Origin: Brassica napus
Taxonomy: Eukaryota; Streptophyta; Magnoliopsida; Brassicales; Brassicaceae
Direction: 5' to 3'
Length of the DNA: 64,000 nucleotides
Assembly (NCBI RefSeq): GCF_020379485.1
Contig: NC_063452.1
Location: 13,309,065-13,373,064, forward strand
Shown here: positions 56,844 through 64,000 of the stretch, in pieces
How positions within the stretch are numbered: the first letter of the stretch is position 1
Layout: each line of letters starts with the position of its first letter
Notes under the pieces: generated by a model
Told to the model about the DNA's origin: nothing
The model's input: only the letters and a program-made list of their open reading frames with translations
Database searches by the model: none
Translations under genes and position numbers: made by a program

Positions 56844-58210
56844 TGTTGGGGTCAAAACCGGTCACGATGGAATCAACGCCTGAAAATTCTCGGAAAACCA
56901 ACTCTCGATCGATCCTTGAAAACTAGACATTCCCGGAAAACGGTTAATCAAGTAAAAGACAGTTTTTTTGTGGGTGTGAACCGATGAATGTCGAGAAGAT
57001 GATCAGTCTGGATGAGGTCTCGATCGTAAGCCAGGGCCATCTCGATCGAGGTCACCTCGCCCATGGGCGAGGACGACCCGCGCCGAGGTCACCTCGCCCA
57101 TGGGCGAGGACGGCCCGCGCCGAGGTCACCTCGCCCATGGGCGAGGACGGCCCGCGCCGAGGTAACCTCGCCCATGGGCGAGGACGGTCCGCGCGGAGGT
57201 CACCTCGCCCATGGGCGAGGACGGTCCGCGCCGAGGTCACCTCGGCCATGGGCGAGGACGGCCCGCGCCGAGGTCACCTCGCCCATGGGCGAGCACGACC
57301 CGCGCTGAGGTCACCTCGTCCATGGGCGAGGACCGACCTCCTGTCCCGAAACCGTGCATCCTCGTCTAAGTTCCCGTAACGCAATCCTCGGGCCCTTGGA
57401 CGCAATACCCACGCCTCGTCTCGCTTAGGATTATCAAAGAAAGACTTCGGGAAAAGTTATAAAAACTTGGTCGTCGAAATGGATTCCTACCTGCCGTATA
57501 AAACGGCTACAGTTAGCTTGAACACCAATTGCCTTAACTATACGGGGAATCGGAATCCTTTCGGAAAACCAACGGCTGTTTCTTAGGAAAAATCGTAAAA
57601 ACATCTAAGTCCCAAAACGGTCCAAAAGGGACCTGAACCGCGGCTAAACGGCTCACTTACGATTTTAGAGCAGAATTGAGCCCAAGGCTGATATGATGGT
57701 CTATTTTTTATTTCGCAGGAAAATATAATTGTCAAGTTTCCGAAGATAATCATGAAGAGTGACGAAAAATGGAAAGCCCATCTCGCGACGAATCCAGCCC
57801 AGGAAAAGGCGCAAACCGACCTAGAGAGAGTATATAAGGAGGGCTTAAGGCGAGGAGCAAGAGGGAGATTTTTTAGAGCAAACTTAATACTTAGAGCAAT
57901 TTAGGCATTTTTTCCGTTTTTACTATCGAGCTGCGACTCAACTAGGTTAGAACTTAGGTGGCTAGACTAGCGAACGTACCGACAGCTCTCGTGGCCTAGT
58001 ATCTTACCTGTTGTTCACGCTCAAACGTGAATTCGGAAATAAGACCTCTTTGTTCCCTTTTCGCTCTTTTACGATTTAGTACTTTCAACTCTTTCATATT
58101 GATTGTGTTGTGTGTGGCCCAGCAGATAACCGGGACCTTCAGGGAAGGCTATGTTAGCTTGGCTTTCCTCCGATTAACAAATCTTGAGAGTGTGAATTCC
58201 GGTTCCCACA
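56844..58210 (+). repeat. 3' LTR of the Tat-like element
   Basis: 1367 bp, starting TGTTGGGGTCAAAACCGG and ending CGGTTCCCACA, followed by AGGAC. It contains its own eight-unit 37-bp array (57048-57343). Confidence 0.88.
57048..57343. repeat. GC-rich 37-bp tandem array in the 3' LTR
   Basis: Eight units start at 57048, 57085, 57122, 57159, 57196, 57233, 57270 and 57307, with the same two palindromes per unit as in the 5' LTR. No inverted unit is present here. Confidence 0.95.
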
Positions 58211-58561
58211 AGGACTCCTTAGGAACAAATGGAAATTATAATGTAAATATTATTAAAAATTTGTATGTCAATGACTTCACAATTGGTTTTTACTGTGAAA
58301 AGAGGGGTGGATTTTGTATATCCTAAAATCTACACTAAGGCTTTGATAGTGATCGGGAGTTCAATCAAGGGAAGGTAAACGATGTGGGCAACGATATCTT
58401 TAAAACACAACGATGTAATCAGAGTCCGGTAGGCGAAAATAGACTTTTATAGATGAATAAGATCGAATACAATGAGTAAAACAAGATCGAACGTTACAAC
58501 GAGATCGTTAAGAGAAAAAATCTAAAGATGAATGAAAACAAGGTCGAAGTATGGGTGTAGC

Positions 58562-61500
58562 TAGCCATGCGACTTTTAACCATATCCAATTACCCGAACC
58601 GGATCCGACCCGACATAGACCGGTTCGGATCGATTTCAGTATTGCCAAAAGTAACCATTGGATAAAATTAATTTTAACCATGGATAATGGGTCGGTTCCG
58701 GTTTTTACCCGGTTTATTTCGGATACCCAATTCAACCCGAATCATTTAATACACATGTGTAATTGTGTCTCAACGGTAAAGCTAACTTTAGCACTCGTCT
58801 CTTCGAATTCATCCCCAATTCCCAAACCAAAACCTAGCTTTTCGATTCATTTCCCTCATTAGAGCTCGAGAACCGTGAAAATGACTCTACAAAAAGGAAA
58901 AATCGTGTTAGCTTCTACTACAAACCTGGAATACTTTCAGAGAATCGACGATTGTTTCCCATCTCCATCATCAGCATCATCTAGAATTCAATCTGAGGTA
59001 TGCATCCTTTCTTAGTTCTTAATCTTAAAATCAATTTATTTTTTATTGTTCTCTCTGTTCATGTATCATTTTTCTTAGTTATTAATCTTAAGTGATTGAA
59101 ATTTTGGTTAATGAATTCGATTGTTTGTTCATAACATTGTCAGAGTAGTTTGGTTCTTTTGTTGTTGTAATGTTGTTCATGAGTCTTGAATTCGATTGAT
59201 TGATTGTTTGATAGGATATTGTTTGGTTGTTTATGCAGATGGCTTCTTCTGACACTCATCAACAAGACAATGACAATCAACCAATGGATGAAGACTTTTC
59301 TTCTGATGAGGACATGGAAACACCGGCTAGAAACAGCAAAAGGAACGAGAGCGAGGAAGATGGTGTAGGTAGTTCTGGTTTAGGGTCAAAGAAGAAAAGC
59401 ATGTCTTTTGTCTGGATACATGTCACTAGACTGAAAGACAACTACGACAGATGCAAATGCCGTTACTGTGGGAAAGGGATAAGTTTTCCAACCAAGTCTG
59501 GGACCTCCAACCTCAGGAAGCATGTACTTGGATGTAAAGCATTCCTCGCATGGAAGGCTACAAAGGCATTTGAAGGGAATGGTATACAGACAGAGTTAAC
59601 TCCTGATGAAGAAGGCAATCTCACTTTGTATAAAGTGTCTGAAGATGTTTTCAAAGAGGCGACCAATGAGTTGATTGTATTAGGCAAGTTGCCGTTGGCT
59701 TTTATTGAAAGCTTGGCTTGGAGACATTTCTGCGTAAAAGTTCAGCTGCATCCGCTGGTTTGTAGGAAGACATCTACAAAGGACATTGTGGCCATGTATG
59801 CAGCAAGGAAAGCTCAAATGAAGAAAGTTCTTGGACAGAACAAACAACAGTTATCTCTGACGATAGACATCTGGGTTTCTCCGTACACTTCAGCAAGCTA
59901 CATGGTGATCACTGCTCATTTTGTTGATGCAAGTTGGAAGCTTAGGAAGATGATCATCGGGTTCAAGAATATTGATGATCACAAAGGGTCTACAATTGCT
60001 AAAGTTCTGATTGATTGTTTAGCTGAATGGGACATCAAAAGAGTCTTTTGCATCACAGTGGATAATGCTACAGCTAACACATCAGCTATGACGAAGTTCA
60101 GAGAAGAATTCACGAGTCATGGTGAAGATGCTCTGATCTTGAATGGAGAATTCTTGCACGTCAGGTGTGAAACATAAATCTTGAATCTGATTGTCAAGGA
60201 AGGCTTAAAGGAGATCGATGATAGTATTATTGCCATTCGGAATGCTATTCAGTATGTGAGGTCTTCAACAAATCGTCTCAAGTCCTTCGAATTTCGGGTT
60301 GAAACTGGGAAGATGAGTAGAGGAAGTCTGCCATTAGATGTGAGGACCAGATGGAACTCGACATATCTCATGTTAGACCAAGCTTTGAAGTTCCGGCTAC
60401 CATTTGAGAAGATGAAATCGACAAGCCGTACAATGACTATTTCATGGAGCTCACAGATAGGAAAAAGAGGATTGGACCACCATCGAAAACAGATTGGGAA
60501 GAGGCTGAGAGGTTGGTTCACTTTCTGGTTATCTTCTACAATTCTAATTTGATACTCTCAGCTTCGAAATCCATCACTTCTCACAAGATCTACAATGAGA
60601 TAGTCACCATCACAAGGAATGTTAGTAAGATAAGCACCGCATCAGGTCCTGATAAGTCATTAAGGTACAAAGCGTTTTCTATGATGGGGAAGTTAAGGAA
60701 ATACTGGAATCTGTTTTGGGAGAGAGATGAAGCTGACAAGAGTAAGCCTAAGAAGTGTCAAATGAACAAGCTCATTATAGTTGCATCAATCTTTGACCCG
60801 AGAAAGAAGATGAACTTTGCTAACCTCTACTTTGAGAAGTTGTATGGTAAAGAAAGCATCGAGTATACTCTGCTCTCTGAATCAATTTTGGATATCTTGA
60901 AGAAGCTTTATGATGAGTACAGTCTTGTGGCTAGCAAAAGTGGTGGAGGGTCAGGTGGATCACAGTCGCAAGGAGGATCATCTTCTCAGACCCAAGATCA
61001 AGATGGTGGTGCAGTTTTTTAGTCGAGAGTTCTTGGTAGTGGCATTGGATATGAAAGAATGGATAACATATATGAGGAGCTCATAAAAGAAACATGTACA
61101 GAGGATTCTAGTAATCAGTTAGAATTGTATCTGAAAGAGAAAGTTGAGAAGACAAAGACTATGCTTGGAACCGAGTTTGATGTTCTATCATGGTGGAGAA
61201 GAAACAGTTTGAAGTTCCCAACTTTGTCTCGAGTTGCTGCTGATATTCTTGCTGTTCAAGTATCATCTGTAGCATCGGAGAGTGCGTTTAGCACTAGTGG
61301 GAGAGTCCTAGACACCTATAGGAGCTTCTTGACACACTTTATGGTTGAGGTCTTGGTTTGCACTCAGTAATGGTTGAAAACAGAGGTGCATATGAATGAG
61401 AAAGGCATTCCTACTATTGAACAACTACTTGAAGTTGTGGAGTTAGAAGATGATCTCATGAGAGGTAAACTTTACTAGATTTAAACTCTTTTGATTCTGT

Positions 61501-62047
61501 TTCTTGATGTTTAATTTGAAAACTGATGTTATTATATTTTTGTAGCGAATCAACCTGAATTCAACACCCAAGAATTACCATAGACTTGAGGAAGGAGTGG
61601 CAAGTGTCTGTCTCATTTGAAGTTCCAGAAGACTTTCATTGTGTTGTGTGTTTGATTTCTTTGCTTTGTGTGTTTGTTTTCTACATTTCTAATGTGTTTG
61701 TTTTCTTTGCATTGTGTGTTTGCTTTCTCAATTCTCATTTCTTGTTTTCGAATTTTCCATGTTTTAGTCGGATAATATAAGTATGTTTCGGATAATCTGA
61801 GTATCTTTGGTTTTTTTTTTAATTTCGGGTACTAAATAACCGAAACCGAATGTTATCCGTTTGTTTCAGGTATACAAACGGTTAAAAATATTTTAAACCG
61901 ATCAGACCCGGAACCGATAGGAACCGGTCCAAAACCGAACCGAAGGCATGTCAAGTACTCATTGGATACAAATCTATTTAACCGATTGACCCGGAACCGA
62001 ACGGATCCTACCCGGAACCGACCCGAATACTCGAAATCGCAGGCCTA
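58562..62047 (+). mobile_element. hAT DNA transposon with decayed transposase
   Basis: 3486 bp with a perfect 8-bp target duplication GGTGTAGC (58554-58561 and 62048-62055). The ends form a terminal inverted repeat: TAGCCATGCGA at left and TAGGCCTGCGA as the reverse complement of the right end. Subterminal regions on both sides are rich in ACCCGAACC, CCGGTTCGG and CGGAACCG words. Inside is one spliced transposase gene. It sits within a solo LTR. Confidence 0.95.
59239..61583 (+). pseudogene. hAT transposase (BED finger, RNase H-like, hAT dimerisation), broken
   Basis: A non-coding first exon near 58870-58996 (donor GAG/GTATGC) probably joins ATGGCTTCTTC at 59239 after acceptor ATGCAG. A BED zinc finger lies at about residues 58-100 (CKCRYCGKGISF, LRKHVLGC). 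The catalytic core includes LSLTIDIWVSPYTSASYM (first Asp near 209) and ITVDNATANT (second Asp near 273). The dimerisation region near 61190-61330 has FDVLSWWRRNS and SVASESAFSTSGR with the expected glutamate. Breaks: TAA at 60175-60177, where related proteins read HVRCCAHIL; a frameshift near 60440; TAG at 61020-61022; and TAA at 61368-61370. A last intron spans 61465-61545. A working copy would cut and paste hAT ends; this one cannot. Confidence 0.88.
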
Positions 62048-62811
62048 GGTGTAGCTCTCTTTAGGGTTTTCAACATGCTCTCTCCTTATGCGTTGATCTC
62101 TTCTTATAACGGGCTGCTCCCGTGATCTTCGCAACTGTTCCGAGATCTCCGGATCTTCGAAGTCTCCGTATAGAGCTCGCGTATTCGCTATGGGCTTTAA
62201 CTCTTCGCTTTACTTGATCGCGGTCCATTAACGTATTGGCCAAAATTGGTTACAACAGATTTCACATGATGAGCATTTTGCTTTCGTCCTTTTTCTTCAT
62301 TTTAATTAAGCCTTCTAAAATTTCTTGAGCCACTAATAGCATGGCTTCATTTTATATATTTCCTTTCAATGGTTAAATATTAAGACTACTAAAACTTTAC
62401 AGAGGGGGTTTATTTTGTGTTCCAGACCAAGGATGCTGAAATACTTTATCCATAAGCTAGCCAATATATTATTCTGACAGAAAATTCCAATTTCGTTTAA
62501 TTTCGATGGGAAAAGTTGTAGAGCAACGAAACTGAAGTCTGAATGACTTGATCAAAAGAAAAGAAGTTCAACATTTTTGGAAATCAGATCTTCCCATTTA
62601 CAGTTTTAAAACAGTAGAATGCCAAAAGAAAACATCATATCATTTCATTATAAGTTAAATAGTCATACACCCCCAAATCTAAGCATAGATATATACCACG
62701 TCTTACAATGCCACATAATGAAGTCAAATAAATAAAACAAATTATTCCATGATTACAAATATATCAGTAAGTTAACATTAACAAGATTTTCCGCATGAAT
62801 GAGAAGGATAC

Positions 62812-63144
62812 TTAATGAGAAGGGGGAGAAGGGGAAGGAGAAGGAGACTTAAGATCAAGAACACTGGAATCGACATTGCGGTATATGAAATGTGCAAGAG
62901 GTTCCGTACAATAAAAGTGGCATGTGTCGAAGCAACGTTTTTGATTGTGATACCTAGGCATACATTTCGTCATCATACAATATTTGGTGCATGAATCTCT
63001 ATCGAGCGAGCTTCTCGTTAACGTTTTCTTTCCATTAGATTTCGTTGAAGAGATATTTTCACCGTCTAAGCAAGTCGCACTCATTAACATAGCCACCACT
63101 ATGAATAATATTATCATCTTCTCGTTAATTCCTTTTGTATCCAT
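62812..63144 (-). CDS. Small secreted cysteine-rich peptide, copy B
   Basis: 110 residues with the same signal peptide, C-x3-C-x4-C-x9-C-x3-C-x3-C pattern and proline-rich end as copy A. The two coding differences (ATA for TTA in the signal peptide, TCT for CCT in the tail) both change the amino acid (Leu to Ile, Pro to Ser). Both keep the overall character. Start context and the upstream TATA-like site are unchanged. Its left-hand (downstream) neighbourhood has been replaced by the solo LTR and hAT insertion about 550 bp away. Family assignment is as uncertain as for copy A. Confidence 0.75.
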   Translation of the reverse strand: MDTKGINEKMIILFIVVAMLMSATCLDGENISSTKSNGKKTLTRSSLDRDSCTKYCMMTKCMPRYHNQKRCFDTCHFYCTEPLAHFIYRNVDSSVLDLKSPSPSPSPPSH

Positions 63145-63230
63145 TTTCTTGTTTAAACAATTTTTTTTCTTTTAATTTGTTTTTGATTAAAAAGGAATGG
63201 ATTGTGGGTTTGGTAAGGGTTTTGAGGAAC

Positions 63231-63239
63231 TTATATATG
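63231..63239 (-). promoter_or_regulatory. Candidate TATA box of peptide gene copy B
   Basis: Minus strand CATATATAAG, 87 bp upstream of the start codon, identical to copy A. Confidence 0.5.
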
Positions 63240-63244
63240 TGATT

Positions 63245-64000
63245 GTTTTAACTATTTTGGGTACTAATAACAAATCACTAATTATAGAGCTTTTTCTATT
63301 CTTTGTTATTCACTACTGTCTATGGCTTATTAACTTAATATTTTTTTCTTGGATTGTAAAGAGTGAAACAGAGGTGACAATTACTGATTTATTGTTTTTT
63401 ATTTATTTTCAGTAGTGACTGATTGTTTATTTATAGAAAATGTTGGTTGGTTGCAGTTAAGTTTGTTATATTTTTTCTTTGTTAGATCCTATGTATTTGT
63501 GTATGACATTAATCAGAATGAACTGTAGCAATAACGTTAGAAGAAAACATGGGCATGATTGGTTGGGACTTTAACTTTAGGTTGTAGTATTTTAGGTGTT
63601 TTGTTACAAAAAAGGTAATTTAGGTGTTTATTATTATTTTTTCTGTATTCAAATCACTAATTAAAAATTATAGAAAAATTAACGTTTAGAAATAATATAT
63701 TTATTTTTATTCCCTCCATTTCAAAACAATTCATGTTTTAAAATATTTTTTCAAAAATATATTTTAAATTTTCAATGTACTTATTATTAGGTAATAATGG
63801 TAAATTATAAACTTCAAAAATTAATTGTCTTTATTAAAATTTTAATGGCTAAAACTTATAGAACATAGTTAAAGAAAAAATAATGCACTTAGAGTAATAA
63901 AAAATTTAATTTTTTTCTAATATGTTTGAAGAACTCCAAAACATACATTTTTTGAAACAGTAGAAATAGCTTATCCTGATTATTTGGAAGCAAATAAAAA
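63245..64000. other. Right end of unit B, no gene seen
   Basis: AT-rich flank matching unit A 45675-46870, with small deletions relative to it. It lacks the LINE fragment of unit A. No coding feature. Confidence 0.6.

Larger units (their letters stand above)
49485..58210 (+). mobile_element. Ty3/gypsy Tat-like LTR retrotransposon lacking reverse transcriptase and integrase
   Basis: 8.7 kb with LTRs of 1394 and 1367 bp. Target duplication AGGAG (49480-49484) and AGGAC (58211-58215), one mismatch; unit A supplies the empty site. After the 5' LTR comes a candidate primer-binding region (TTTAGCGCTAGAAGAAGGGG, 50881-50900). A purine-rich CTGGGGGGCTAAC precedes the 3' LTR. Internal content is gag and protease on the plus strand, then about 1.25 kb non-coding, then an antisense extra ORF. 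There is no RT, RNase H or integrase, so it depends on a helper. The 5' terminal T is mutated to G. Confidence 0.88.
58315..62257 (+). mobile_element. Solo LTR (about 450 bp) disrupted by a hAT element
   Basis: TGTATATCC at the left and GGTTACAACA at the right, flanked by a perfect 5-bp duplication GATTT (58310-58314 and 62258-62262). Unit A shows the empty site GTGGATTTCACATG near 44685. Without the hAT insert and one copy of its target duplication, the LTR is about 449 bp. No internal retrotransposon sequence is present, so it is a solo LTR formed by recombination. Confidence 0.88.
49245..64000. repeat. Tandem segmental duplication, unit B, expanded by nested insertions
   Basis: Host pieces are 49245-49484, 58216-58314 and 62263-64000. 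Joined, they match unit A from 44345 to beyond 46870. The gaps are a Tat-like LTR element and a solo LTR containing a hAT element. By eye the left pieces differ from unit A by about 3-7%, the peptide gene block (62581-63320) by under 1%, and the part beyond by about 3% plus deletions. The unit runs off the window. Confidence 0.85.

Noticed and set aside
49681..57343. 37-bp repeats as a possible CRISPR array
   Set aside because: Units are directly adjacent without spacers, lie inside retrotransposon LTRs, and the genome is eukaryotic.
59239..61583. hAT transposase as a domesticated host gene
   Set aside because: It lies inside a transposon with terminal repeats and a perfect target duplication, and it has several nonsense codons and a frameshift.

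Overview
The window is plant nuclear DNA, almost certainly from a Brassicaceae genome (Brassica or a close relative). It is AT-rich and has spliced genes with GT/AG introns. It also carries plant retrotransposons, and one host gene reads almost residue for residue like Arabidopsis KNAT7. Transposable elements (TEs) make up roughly half to two thirds of the window. I support three host protein genes: a KNAT7 orthologue (minus strand, five exons, 20065 down to 11540) and two nearly identical copies of a small secreted cysteine-rich peptide gene (minus strand, 45232-45564 and 62812-63144).

Layout. 1-1933 is AT-rich intergenic DNA. 1939-7874 is a degenerate Ty1/copia element (copia-1) with a TTTCC target-site duplication (TSD). 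8821-11390 is a retroposon ending in poly(A) and flanked by a 14-bp TSD, split by a 1.9-kb TG..CA solo LTR. 11540-20065 is KNAT7; its 6.35-kb intron 2 holds a second type of copia element (12708-17284, TSD ATTTT) in antisense orientation. 20217-22911 is intergenic. 22927-26415 is a young 5'-truncated LINE with an uninterrupted 1100-codon ORF2 and a perfect 15-bp TSD. 27435-30735 is a non-autonomous Mutator-like element (perfect 9-bp TSD) filled with palindromes. 30912-35469 holds a dispersed duplicated segment, a hAT-type MITE inside one copy, and Helitron-like sequence. 36734-42450 is copia-2 (minus strand, TSD GTTAT), closely related to copia-1 and inserted in a LINE remnant.

From about 44345 to the end there is a tandem segmental duplication. 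Unit A (about 44345-49244) carries the first peptide gene and a small LINE insertion. Unit B starts at about 49245 and runs off the window. It carries the second peptide gene, split from its left flank by an 8.7-kb Ty3/gypsy Tat-like element (49485-58210) and by a solo LTR (58315-62257) that itself contains a 3.5-kb hAT element (58562-62047, perfect 8-bp TSD). Because unit A is uninterrupted at these points, it serves as the empty site for the insertions.

How things act together: KNAT7 is a class II KNOX transcription factor, known in Arabidopsis for control of secondary wall formation, and its exon/intron structure looks intact despite TEs in intron 2 and next to its 3' end. Nearly all TE coding regions carry stops or deletions, so most are fossils or depend on proteins from elsewhere. 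The exception is the LINE ORF2, which is open but 5'-truncated. The most notable non-genic structures are the 37-bp palindromic tandem arrays in both Tat LTRs, the palindrome field and long foldback in the Mutator-like element, identical nonsense codons shared by two copia copies, and an island of about 99% identity around the peptide genes inside a more diverged duplication. All coordinates, counts and identities come from reading the sequence by eye; no alignment or database search was run.
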